Assembly: GCA_025716815.1 (NCBI GenBank)
Contig: JAIXMN010000015.1
Span: forward strand, 248,001 to 312,000
Reading direction: 5' to 3'
DNA length: 64,000 nucleotides
From: Dichotomocladium elegans
Taxonomy: Eukaryota > Mucoromycota > Mucoromycetes > Mucorales > Lichtheimiaceae
Shown here: positions 1-10,660 of the stretch, piece by piece
Layout of the letters: each line of letters opens with the position of its first letter
How positions within the stretch are numbered: the first letter of the stretch is position 1
The notes under the pieces: generated by a model
What the model saw: only the letters and a program-made list of their open reading frames with translations
Databases searched by the model: none
Told to the model about the DNA's origin: nothing
Made by a program: the position numbers and the translations under genes

Positions 1-1095
1 CTTTCCTTACAAGAAGATAAAGTTACAGGCAGTGAAAGTGTCAAAGAAAGGACTTGGATGAGTCGGTGATACCTTTCAACGAAGGACGTCGGGCGCAGCT
101 CGCGAGCGCTTTTTTTTGTTCAAAAAAAACTTGATGACGCAGTGTCTCAAATGCCATTGGTCCAAAATGCGGAGCGCACAAATCCTACGGATACTTGATG
201 CCGCTTGCGATTTCTCACACGGCATTGTCCAAGACGTTCACGAAGATTTAATTCATGATCAATATGCCACAAGAAGGAACGGCATACTCATTCTTCATAC
301 TATATGTTTTTGGTCATAGAATGAAGGGCCGGGTGTATCTATCGGATGTTAACACAAACTTTCAATCCCGCAAAGTTCTTGACTATCGCATGCAACCCTA
401 TTCAAAGCTTTTTGCCCCCGATTTTTGTAATGACCGAGGCCAGATGCGCTTATTACTTAAATATATATAATCAGACACACATCAAAGAAAGCGGTGTGCT
501 GTGCATGAGGTAGAATGCACATAATGATATCGTTGTGACGTCTGTGTGTAGTGATAAGGCTATGGAAAGACTCGACAAGGGGCAATCTGAGTCAAGAATT
601 GATGTTTTGGCTACGACACAGACTTGCGTTCCAACGGTGGGCGTGTTAAGAGCGAGAAAGCAAGAACAATGACGGACACTTATAGTAATGGCTATGGCTA
701 GATACAAGAATGATATTCTTGCTTTTAATTTCTCTTGCTGGCTATGTAGGTGGTCCACGGTAGATAAAGGTCTGTGCCGAGTCCAGATGTGAATTTATGC
801 CCTTTGCTGTGCGGCCAACATAGATCCTCTGTCCAAAGAACCATGAGAACGGGAGCACATGCCGAAGAAGACCGATGGTTGTTCTTGGCTCATGTTGAGG
901 AACTCAACCAAAAAGAAATACTTCTCTTTATAGTATTGGCTTGAGCTTTTTATTTGTACCTGTCACGGGCCGATGCAACCCCGTGCGTGCGCTCGGTCGC
1001 GTGTATGGGTATCAAATCTCGGCGAGTAAATTCGTGGTTGGATTTCCATACACTCGTTTTCTTTACTTTCTTCGCCCTACAAAGCGTTATTGCGA
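1..1095. other. intergenic, no gene supported
   Basis: Short open frames occur on both strands, but none has a recognisable domain, a convincing splice pattern or a credible start context. The last ~150 bases lead into the TAPT1-like gene. I see nothing else here. Confidence 0.5.
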
Positions 1096-3474
1096 ATGGA
1101 CAATCACACACAGCCGCGGCGAAGACTTACAACCGCTCGGTCGGCTTCTCTGCCTAATACAAATCCATCTCTCAGAAGTCGCAATAAATTTGAACTGCTT
1201 GATCCAAATTCTTCATCACCCCATTTGCTCTCACCCGCCAGCAAAAAGAGACGGAAGCGAAAGGCGAAGCCCAGCACAGACGAAAATATATTTAACGATA
1301 AAGCGCAGATGGATTCTTTGAACGATCCGACCCAGCCACGAGCGGCATCTCCCCGCCCATTCCTAGCTGCACATGCCCATCGGACTACTGCTCTCAAATC
1401 AGCAGTTACCGCAGCTTCATCAGCATCGCACGCAGCTGGAAAGCGAAACGAAGAAGAGACGGGGAATGGGCCAACAAGCCTCTCCTTCTGGGACTACCTG
1501 CGCGATGAACTTACAGTTTCCGACTTTGATACAACCCAAGAAGTCAAACGGGAACGGATCACCAATTTTTTGGGTGTTCCTGGAGCGGTCGAAAAGTTGA
1601 TGGGATTTGGATTTGTCGTCTGCCTCGATTCTTTCCTTTATACATTCACCATCCTACCGTTGCGTTTCATACTCGCTCTGTATCACTATATCCATTACCT
1701 CTATAACAATCTTCGGGTCAAGATAACTGGTGAAGGCAGGTAAGTCGGCGATCAGCCGGAGGAAATAGGAAGGATATGCCCACCCCACAAAGGACTCATT
1801 ACAGAGATCAGCATGATATGGCTGAGACCATCTCAGAAATGCGACTTGTTGAAGGGCTTCCTGGCAATGATAACCTGCCTTGCCATGTCAACATTAGAGC
1901 CTTCGCGAATATATCACTCGATCCGTGGCCAAGCTGTGCTAAAGCTCTATGTCATCTTTAACTGCCTTGAGGTATTTGACAAACTCTGCTGTTCGGTTGG
2001 AAACGATATCCTGGATGCTCTCTTTTCGAAGTCCACCTTGGGTAACTCTGAAAGTGGTTTTGGGCGTACATCGTATGCAAAACGCCAACTCCGGCCGATT
2101 ACTTTGTTTCTGCTTGCTGCGGGTTACATGAGTAAGCTGGAGAGGGGAGTCCTTGAAAACATGTCGTTATATTGACCAAAAAATCCAGTTGTCCACACAT
2201 CCGTCTTGTTCTTTGAGATGATCACGCTAAACGTTGCCATCAACTTTTATTCAAACGCTTTGCTTTCGCTCCTTATCTCTAACCAATTCGTCGAAATCAA
2301 GCAGTCCGTATTCAAGCGATTTGAAAAGGAAAACTTATTCCAGCTGAGTTGTAGCGGTAAGAGACGGATTAGATCATGAAGCATTTCTTTCTTGTTGACC
2401 AATCATTAGATATCGTTGAACGTTTTCAGGAAGTAACGTTCTTATTGATAATCACATTCCGCAATGTGATTGAACTCTCTGAATCATCCCCGTCTTCCAT
2501 TTTGCCATCCACATTTGTTCCCCTTTTCAAGCTTCCAGCCACGGCGACTGTGAGTGCGATGATGACGCCGGTAGTCATGGTGATTGCATCAGAGCTGATT
2601 GTGGACTGGTTAAAACATGCGTTTATCACCAAATTCAACCAAATTCGGCCGTCGATCTACGGCAAATATATTGACGTGCTCTGCAAGGATCTGGTTGTTG
2701 GAAGTCCGGGCAGAATGAGCGGTCGACAGAATGTAAGCGGCATAGACTTGTTTTGTGTATGATCTCAAATATTCTAATATTTTTTAGGGCTTTGTTGATC
2801 AATCACCGGTAGTTTCACGGCGGATAGGTTTTCCAGCATTGCCACTTGCATGTCTCGTCATACGCATGCTCCAGCAGTTGCTTCCAATGATGTTCGGCAA
2901 CGGTTCCTCGGATTCTGGTGCTTCCTCTGGAGTTGCCTCGTTGGTCGTGCAAGGCATTATAAATAGTCCATTCCTTGATTCTGCTGCCCCATCACGGGTT
3001 TTGTACGTCATAAGAAGTGGCTGGTTGGAAACTGCCTTTGATCATGCTTTCCGGTTTATCAGTCAGATCATTGTTATCGGCATCCTTGTTGTTTGGTAAG
3101 TCCTCTATCACTATCGATAAGCTGTGTTATCTAACAGCCACATCATTCAGTCTGTTAGCACTCAAGGTCTTTGTCGGTATCAGTCTTCTTGGTTTTGCCT
3201 ATCGACGCTATGCCAGCATGACGGCGCGCGATTCTAAGGAAACTGAGAAAGATAAGGAAATGAAGGAGATGAGCAAGGATGAAGAGGTAAGGAAGGCCAA
3301 ACGAAAAATACGAGATACCAGCACGTGACACAACAATTCCATTTGTAGCTCTACAAGAAGCATTTACGTGCATATCTAAACGACCCCGCAGACAACGTAA
3401 TGGGCCAAGGTCCGATAAAATACACTCTGGAGAATGTTGACCGGTTCTCAATGGTGAAAAGCAGGATACCTTGA
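1096..3474 (+). CDS. TAPT1/EMP65-family ER membrane protein
   Basis: The gene reads as seven exons: 1096-1739, 1812-2131, 2189-2356, 2410-2732, 2788-3095, 3151-3286 and 3349-3474. All junctions are GT-AG and keep phase, giving a predicted 674 aa. The N-terminal ~135 residues are basic and low in complexity (serine, lysine and arginine). The family core (DUF747) follows: SFWDYLRDEL, the RERITNFLGVP motif, the IRGQAVLKLYVIFNCLEVFDKL block and FVEIKQSVFKRFEKENLFQ, separated by several hydrophobic helices. A charged Lys/Glu tail follows the last membrane segment. Yeast EMP65 works with SLP1 in ER protein folding and quality control, and human TAPT1 acts in ER/ciliary function. The family assignment rests on the core motifs; the exact cellular role is inferred. 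The first intron acceptor at 1811 was chosen by phase, and a nearer AG would also fit. An exon-1 start at 1096 is the first ATG in frame. Confidence 0.88.
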
Positions 3475-3716
3475 TATATATTGGTCTATACAGATTATTT
3501 TGATAATGATATGCTTCTTTTTAAGGCATGAAACGCAGAAAAATCTCTGACAAAAGAGGCGGACATGTATGCGCTTATGCTTAACGTTTTTTCTTTTTCT
3601 TGCTCATACATATCTAAGCGCTACATGTAGGGAGTGTGGGAGCGTGGTGTGTCATGATAGTCCGTATATACAAGTATATAAAAGGTTGATTTACGTATAA
3701 AGTAAGTATGTTGTTC

Positions 3717-5133
3717 TTACCAGGTCCATCGAGAAGAAGACTTCGTCTGGCATTCTTCGCGGTGATCCTCTCTATAGAATTTGATGGGATCAGAGAAGAC
3801 ACGGCCAAGGCCATCTCTGAAAGCGGGTGCCTCCTTGTATGCCACTGCAGCCTTGATTCCGGCGGCTACGAACACGTATATCGCCTCGGAGGCAAGCTCG
3901 TGAAGATGATATTGCTCGTCCATTTTGAGCATCAATTTGACGCACTCGATTCCCAGATCTTGTACCTTGTTGACGATATGGTATTGGCCGTCAATCCAGA
4001 CGAAAAATTGGACAACGCAGGTAAACATAAAACAGACAATATCTGGTGACAAAGTAATGGTGTATATCAGCAAATCATTTGATCAAATCTACAACCCAAT
4101 GACGCGTGCTATGTGCAGATAAATATAGAATATACTGTACCTGGTAAAGGAGACTGCTTGATGAGGATTGCAAAAGTTACCGTCGTGTTGATGATAACTT
4201 GCATAAGACGCTTGAATTTATCTACACCTTCCGATGATCTGGAAAGGGGAGGTAGTATAGTCTTATGCTGCCGGCTTTGGCGCCGGTCGTGCGTTGAAGT
4301 GGGCATAGGGTGTTGAATCATAGAATGGTCATGATTGCCACCTGCGCCAGACAGTGAGGTCGTATTAGCGATGATAGACATCAGATTTGGGAAGCTAAAG
4401 TACTCAAGAATGGATGGCTTGAGCTCGGCGTCGCACCAATCTCCTTGTTGGATCATCTCTCGTTGGCGATCCTGACCAGCAAAATTCAGGATTCCGACCC
4501 GTTCTTCAACACTTTACAGTAATATTGAATCTATCATTGATCCTGGATGGTGATTGATAGGATGAACTCTTACCTTGTCAACTTGTCACGCAATGCTTGC
4601 TTGGTCATGGGATCTGTCTTGTCTGTTTAACATAAATAAAAGATGGTCATTTGATCAGCTCAAGATAATGAATCTGAGCTAGATTGGCATTATATACATG
4701 GTAAGGCCATAAGAACTTTATCGATGCCGGAAAGATAGATATCGAGCGCGATAGAAGGACTTCCGTTCTCAAATTCATCGGCTGCGACAGCAAATAGTTT
4801 CATGCCCTGGGCAATGCTCTTCCGATCAAGGGAGTTGACTGGGCAGCCGTCAATTGATGCATGATGGTCTTTGATCCTGTCGGCGAGGGCACTCATTTCC
4901 GAGGTCCATGAAGTACTTGGGGTTGGAACGGGGCTATTGGTACTACTGCCGTCATACGGTGGAGGGTTGCTGTTTAAGGAGTAGTCAGTGCTTAGATGCG
5001 TGCGTGGAACAGGAGCGCGAGTGCTGTGAGAGACAGTAGAGGAGGAAGAGTTGTAGGACGGAAGGCGGGATAGGAAGGAGGAGGTAGGAGTGCTGGAGGA
5101 GGATCTTTTCCCAGTAGAGAAGAGAGGGGACAT
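3717..5133 (-). CDS. MIT-domain protein with hydrophobic C-terminal half (uncharacterised)
   Basis: Four exons in transcript order: 5133-4698, 4622-4574, 4511-4141 and 4042-3717. Phases are consistent, giving a predicted 393 aa. Residues 1-90 are Ser/Thr/Pro-rich and probably disordered. Residues ~105-178 look like a microtubule-interacting-and-transport (MIT) domain: a helical repeat with AADEFENGSPSIALDIYLSG, then a helix containing TKQALRDKL and ending VEERVGIL. MIT domains usually bind ESCRT-III tails or act in endosomal sorting. The second half has Ser/His-rich linker sequence, then two hydrophobic stretches around the exon 3/4 junction and an amphipathic C-terminus. I do not recognise the full-length protein. 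It could be a membrane-anchored adaptor, but that is inference. It is convergent with TAPT1 upstream and divergent from COQ8. Confidence 0.75.
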
Positions 5134-5151
5134 ATTGGTTTATACAAAAGA

Positions 5152-5216
5152 GAGATTATAATGGAGAAGGGAGGAGGGTGAGGGAGAAGAGGAGAGGGAA
5201 AAAGAAAAAGAAAAGA
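5152..5216 (-). promoter_or_regulatory. CT-rich core promoter tract (coding strand) of the MIT gene
   Basis: The + strand is almost pure purine here (GA/GGA/AAAG runs), so the sense strand of the adjacent minus-strand gene is a pyrimidine tract ending ~20 bases before its ATG. CT-rich tracts just upstream of the start are common in fungal promoters. Similar tracts precede the genes at 10205 and 31228. Confidence 0.4.
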
Positions 5217-5730
5217 ATCGAGTGGTCAAAGCGAGGGTTCTTTAAAAAGCAAAGTTAGTCTATCATGTGAATTTTAAGGCGATGCCTTGAGTTGTATTGC
5301 ACTGCAATATTAGATGTGTATTGCAGGCGTACAGCTATCCATTGGGATTTCTCCCCAATCGTGGATGCCCCAGGATGATAATCCATTTATGGCTTTCCGA
5401 TGCTCTTAGCTGGTGCTCGCCAGAGCGCGCGCATTTCGGGTTACTTTCTAGGCAAGTACAGCGGCTGGACAAACAGCTTGATAAGCTTTTTATATACATA
5501 CCTATCCATTCCATCATCCCTTGCGTCTATCCATTCAACGCCCCTCCTATCAGTTCGCGGGATCGCCACCCTGCCATCCGCGTTGTACAAGCAGAATCCA
5601 GCTCAACTAAAAAAAAAAAAAAAGAGAAAAATTGAGAGTCAGATTGACCTACCTCCGCCGGTGTCCCCTCCCCCCATTTTGCTTTGATTTTTTTGTGCCC
5701 GTAGTTATCACAGCACGTATTGGACCCTCC

Positions 5731-7809
5731 ATGGCGCGTAATGTCGGTGATCTTTACGGTGTTGCAACTGCTGTTACACGCGTAGGCTGTGCTTTTCTCG
5801 AAGGCCAACGCGAAGCAATTTGGAAACATGTCGTCACCTCCAGTTTGCTCAATCCTACACCTGTCAGTTATTCTGTCAACAAAAGCTCACCCGTTGCACT
5901 TACAGCCACGATTGATTTCAATGAGCCGAGCCCGCGCGCGGAGGTGGGGACAGACTCGGACGAGCATCAATCGTCGACACGAAAACCTGTCACTCCTGAG
6001 ATAGTTATAGAGCCTTGCCAGCGGCCGCCGTCACCAGAAATACCGTCGCTGGCTCAAACAGACGCAGTCAAGCAACCTGTAATCACACCGGAATCGGAAC
6101 AACTCGAAGTATTGTCAAACGAGCAAGTCTTCAACGCTATCGCTGATGAGGTAAGAGGCAGGGGTCAATATGATGATAAACCCGGAAAAGGGGGTTGTTA
6201 ATAAGGGACGTGCTGCCATGTGACAGTATATAAGCTCATAATAGTTCTTATTACAGCCACTGGAAAAACGTAAAATGCTCAAAGAATCCAGGATACCGAC
6301 GACTCGTGCGGGCCGACTGTGGCACTATGGCACCCTGGCCGCTGGTCTGGGCGTGGGTGCCATCCAAGAGTCCGTCAAGCGTGCGACCGGTCTTTCAAAG
6401 TCAAAGCAGGGTACAATCTTACGCAAGGGCACTTGGCCTGAGCTCTCATTGAAATCCCACTCTAATATTTCTGCTTCATTTCGGAAGGATCCGTGATGCT
6501 CAGTGAGGCCAACGTAGACCTTTTGGTTAAGAAAATTTCACGTATGCGTGGTGCGGCGCTCAAGATGGGTCAGATGCTGAGTATTCAGGGTATCCAAGCC
6601 GCGAGTGACAAGGAAAGCTGGATTCCACCCGAAATGGAGCAAATCTTGCTCAAGGTTCATGATAGCGCCAACTATATGCCTCAGCGGCAAATGGAGGCAA
6701 GTTGGTTTCTTTTTCCCTTTCAGAATGCGAGGAGGAAGAGGGGGGGATGGTCTAGTCTGGTTTTCACATGAAAGATCCTGATAATGGATCCGGTACCCCA
6801 CATAACTTAGGCGGTGATGGCAAAGGGGTTGGGCAGTGAATGGCAATCTCAGTTCAGCAAGTTCGACCCTGTACCGATTGCCGCAGCCTCCATCGGACAG
6901 GTGCACGCAGCCACACTTGCCTCGACAGGCGAGGAAGTTGTGATCAAAATCCAGTATCCAGGCGTTGCTAAGGCGATCGATAGTGATCTGAGCAACCTTA
7001 TGGCTATCCTGACATTTAGCAACCTGCTGCCCAAGGGCATGTACCTCGACAACACGGTGCGTGTTACCAAGGAAGAATTGGGATGGGAGTGCGACTATCT
7101 ACGTGAAGCTGCAAACACCAAAAAGTACGGCGAGCTGGTTGGGAACGATGCTCGCTTTAAGGTACCAAGAGTAATTGACGAGTTATGCACACCCAATATT
7201 CTGGTACTTGAGCGTCTGCGTGGTCGAGTATTAAGCAAGGCGATCGACGAGTCGCAGACTCTCCGTAATCATCTTGGTGAGAGTCTGCTTAGACTCTGTC
7301 TCCGAGAGGTGTTTAAATTCAAGTTCATGCAGACCGACCCAAATTGGTCCAACTTCTTTTACAATCCACAAAGCGGCCGGGTGGAGTTGCTTGACTTTGG
7401 CGCCTGTCGACCGTTCGGTGACGACTTTTTATCCCTTTATGGGCGGATCCTCCAATCGGCTGCACAGGGCGATCGGGACGGTGTCTGGACTTACTCAGAG
7501 AAGCTTGGCTTCGTCACTGGCTTCGAAACCCCATTGATGCGGGAAGCTCATATCGATAGTGTTATGGTTCTAGGTGAGCCTTTCAGAAAAGATGCTCCTG
7601 ACAGGTTTGATTTTGGCGTCCAGACCATCACCGGCCGCGTGCGAGACACCATTCCCATCATGTTGCGTCACCGGTTGACGCCTCCACCTGACGAGACATA
7701 TGGCCTTCATAAGAAATTATCTGGTGCGTTTTTACTCTGTACTAAGCTGAGAAGCGAGTTCGATACCAAGGCAGTGTGGCGTGAGGAGGTAGAGAATGTG
7801 TTCAAATAA
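5731..7809 (+). CDS. COQ8: COQ8/ADCK3 (UbiB) atypical kinase, mitochondrial coenzyme Q biosynthesis
   Basis: Four exons: 5731-6150, 6257-6410, 6488-6696 and 6811-7809, predicted 593 aa. The ATG at 5731 gives an N-terminus like other COQ8 proteins (ARNVGDLYGVATAVTR). UbiB hallmarks are in order: the KxGQ motif in AALKMGQMLSIQ, the alanine-rich nucleotide loop AAASIGQVH, the lysine in VIKIQYPGV, ECDYLREA, the catalytic block FKFMQTDPNWSNFFYNP, and LLDFGA. The protein acts on the matrix side of the inner mitochondrial membrane and supports the CoQ biosynthetic complex through ATPase/kinase-like activity. The third intron (6697-6810) begins GCAAGT rather than GT. The nearby GT at 6701 would break the frame, so this is a GC-AG intron. 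An upstream in-frame ATG-like codon exists near 5632, but the extension lacks conservation. Confidence 0.95.
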
Positions 7810-8240
7810 ATAGATACAATACTATAATATAAAAAGAATCCGTCGACCGTAGTCTATCTAGTTGTGAGGTATATTCCCCATAAGGCATCGACTAACTGTT
7901 ATTGGAAGTGCCATGTATGAGTAGAATACCATTAAATCTTTTCTCATGAGCAACAGCTCAACGCACCTGTTACACCTAATTTGGATAGTTAACCACTCTA
8001 CCATAATTCATAGAAACAAGCACCTTTTCTTTCTTCTCTTTTTTACCGACATGAAGCTCAATCGCTGTTGTTTTTGCTTTCCACTGAAGTATGGGAGAAA
8101 TTTAGCTGCATTGAAATGAGAGAAGATTTGGTGACAGATGAGGATCCTTTTTTTTGCTGTATAATATAAGCGGTCCAGGTGTTTTGACCATCGCAATCGC
8201 AACGACTGTAAGACGACCTCAATATTTCTTTGGCCAATGC
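7810..8240. other. intergenic spacer
   Basis: AT-rich spacer between COQ8 and the tetraspan gene. It contains poly-T and TATA-like stretches, but I can support no gene in it. Confidence 0.5.
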
Positions 8241-9141
8241 ATGCTCAATAAGCTTTATAGATTGTCTATGGTGGTGTTTTTATCTGGTTACTTGTGCGAC
8301 ACAGCGGTAAGGAAACCATGCATATTTAGGGTGGCCAGTATCGAGCTAATGCATATGGTTCCTAACAATAGTTATCCTCGACTATTTCCAGGGTGTTAGC
8401 AGCATCGCAACACCATTCTTGTATCTATGTATTGCGATTTCAGGCCTGGCCTGCCTTTGCAACATATTCGGTATTTTCAGCGCAAGTCAGGTATGTGGGG
8501 GACCGTGGAGGGGAGATTTTTGGGGAGATTGTCATGCAGCCCAACCTAGGGTCCCACAGCGTTGGGAAGTTGGGGGGGTTGGGTTGTGCAGGAAGATAAA
8601 CAATGTACAAACCAAAGAAAAATACAGGCACAATTCCAGCAACGCATCAAGGCGATGCAGATCTATAGTGCGTTGTATTGGTTTGTTGCAGCAATAGTGC
8701 TTCCGGTGACGTTTGCATCATGGATCAGCCTTATCGTCAAACGGGACGATGTAGTGGCGAGCTGCAGACTTTTCGCAAACATGGTCCCCGACTTTGACCG
8801 GAGCGGACCACATGACATATACATAGGCGCCTGCGAAGACTCTGTAAAGCATCTTTTAATTGCTGGCGGGTTTATAGTTTTTGTTGGAAATGCTGCCCAG
8901 GTATGTGAACTGGTAGCAAATCTGAAGAAATACATCACACAAAACCGCCTTGTAGATTTACTTGGCAATGGTCCTTGCAGCCGGCGCTCTCAGGCTGAAG
9001 GAAGAGCCGCAGAACCAGCAACACCAACGACAATACAACTACCCTCTCCAAGACCGGCAGTACATGCCTCCGCCACCAGTCTACTACAACAACGACAATA
9101 TCAATAGCAACTACACTTCTAACAAAGGACCTTATTACTGA
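8241..9141 (+). CDS. small tetraspan (MARVEL-like) membrane protein
   Basis: Four exons: 8241-8306, 8392-8490, 8592-8900 and 8956-9141. Exons 1-3 and their junctions are all phase 0, giving a predicted 219 aa. About four hydrophobic segments are visible: residues ~8-20, the ATPFLYLCIAISGLACLCNI helix, the YWFVAAIVLPVTFASWISLIV helix, and KHLLIAGGFIVFVGNAAQ, with a short helix after it. A cysteine-containing extracytoplasmic loop lies between the third and fourth. The C-terminal ~45 residues are Gln/Asn/Tyr/Pro-rich and probably cytosolic. Topology resembles MARVEL/SUR7-like fungal tetraspans, but I see no signature that decides between families. The last intron could end at another AG; 8955 was chosen because it keeps the tail open to the TGA. 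Confidence 0.72.
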
Positions 9142-10204
9142 TGCGGTGCAGTAATCCAATGTATTGTCCGTCATCAAATATGCATATACATGTACCCATC
9201 TTTCTTTCAGTAAAGGTCAGATGCAGCAAACGCACGGTTGCGTGCTTTATTCTTGCTGTTGTCCTTTTTTTAAACTTGTTCATGACATAGCGCACATATC
9301 TCCCTAGTCCCACTGATTGACGTGAAAAAACGTGCATCTGTTGTTCTGACTTCCAAATCCTTCCTGGAAGGTGTCTAAATTGGGAAATCATGTTTTTTTG
9401 CGGTTGACATGCACATGAGACATTGAAATGCCTTCGATAATGCCAGCTAATTTTATATACAGTGGGTTGTTATGGCAATATGCACAGGTGTGAAAAAATA
9501 TTACGAGATTCAAGGAAAATGTGCCGAGTTTAGGATAATTGATTTTGATGGTCAAGTTTGGAGAGACTGAACTGTCCGTGTATTTTAAGATGGCGACAGC
9601 GCCGACATCTTTTTTTTTTTTATTGAGGATGATATGATGACCTCTCGGGGGTTAGGAGAGGAAAAAGGAGGAGAATAAAAAGCAAGGGCCAAGAATAAGA
9701 AATCAGACCACACCAAGTGTGGCGTCTGTATGTATGAATAGAAGGAGACACATGGAAGGGCAGCAAAAATAACGTGGGCATTTTATAAGCTTGTGGCACC
9801 ATGAGGCTATATAGGGGAGGCCATTTTACCAAAGGATGCGCACGCGTACGGCTCGTTAGTGTATAAAAAGGCACCATAAACGGACGATCGGGAAGTGATC
9901 TCACAAGACCAATCCCCACCCCGCCCCGGTCACCTTACGTTCATTCCAGCCTTTTAAAACGTATCAACTCACCCACATTCCTTTGTTCCTTCTCTCTTCC
10001 TCCTCCTCCATCTCTACTTCCTCTTACCTGTTCTGCGGAGGTCTTCGTCATCAGCTTGCAAATCGTCTCATCTTCCCTATTGATTCCTCTAATCAAAATC
10101 CCTCCTCGTTCCTCCCTTTTTTTTGCACTTTTCGAAGACCTCACGCGCGCGCACATACACACTGACGTCCACTGTTCTCCATTGTTGACTCATAGCTTGC
10201 AAAA
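9142..10204. other. intergenic with CT-rich leader of the downstream gene
   Basis: No gene is supported. A TATA-like element (tataaaaag) sits near 9862. The stretch ~9970-10140 on the + strand is a strongly pyrimidine-rich tract (TTCCTCCTCCTCC and similar) that runs up to the gene at 10205, typical of a highly expressed fungal promoter or 5' leader. Confidence 0.45.
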
Positions 10205-10660
10205 ATGAACACATTGAACAACATCGACTTTTCTCAGCAGGAGCAGGAGCAGCACCAGGAGTTCTATAGTCTGGAGGATGACTATGCCCTGATGGAGCAA
10301 GAGCAAGCGTACTTTGCGGAGTATGACCGAGCCATTGCTACTGAAGCGCTCCAAGCTGACTATGCCGATGCTTGCAACTTTGAAGACCATCAAGAAGAAG
10401 AACAGATGGACGATGCGATGGACTACATCCAAGAGCAGCAAGACTGTATTGATGAGAGCACTCTCCCCACAAGCTACGACTATGAGCAAGATTCGCTGCT
10501 CCACTTGATCGTTGGCGTCCAGTCCTACCTGACTGATATGAGCGCGGCTGGTATCGACAGAAAGGATTCGCCTCTGCTCGAACTCCAATACAAAATGTAC
10601 ACCTATCTCAAGCGGCGAGCTTACGAGATGGGTTTCGACACCGAAGGGATGTCAGCATAA
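10205..10660 (+). CDS. acidic Gln/Glu-rich orphan protein
   Basis: A single uninterrupted frame of 151 aa preceded by a CT-rich leader and the start context gcaaaaATG. The first ~90 residues are very acidic and rich in Gln, Glu, Asp, Tyr and Ala (for example QQEQEQHQEF and HQEEEQMDD). The last ~55 residues are more ordered, with an amphipathic helix pattern (DSLLHLIVGVQSYLTDMS, then LLELQYKMYTYLKRRAYEMG). No signal peptide or membrane segment is visible. I do not recognise a family. The compositional order, the isolated intact frame and the promoter-like leader argue that it is real and perhaps well expressed. It could be a transcription co-regulator or a disordered scaffold, but nothing in the sequence decides this. 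Confidence 0.65.
   Translation: MNTLNNIDFSQQEQEQHQEFYSLEDDYALMEQEQAYFAEYDRAIATEALQADYADACNFEDHQEEEQMDDAMDYIQEQQDCIDESTLPTSYDYEQDSLLHLIVGVQSYLTDMSAAGIDRKDSPLLELQYKMYTYLKRRAYEMGFDTEGMSA

Noticed and set aside
1740..1772. 33-nt first intron of the TAPT1-like gene
   Set aside because: Phase also allows the acceptor at 1811, giving a 72-nt intron of normal size for this genome.
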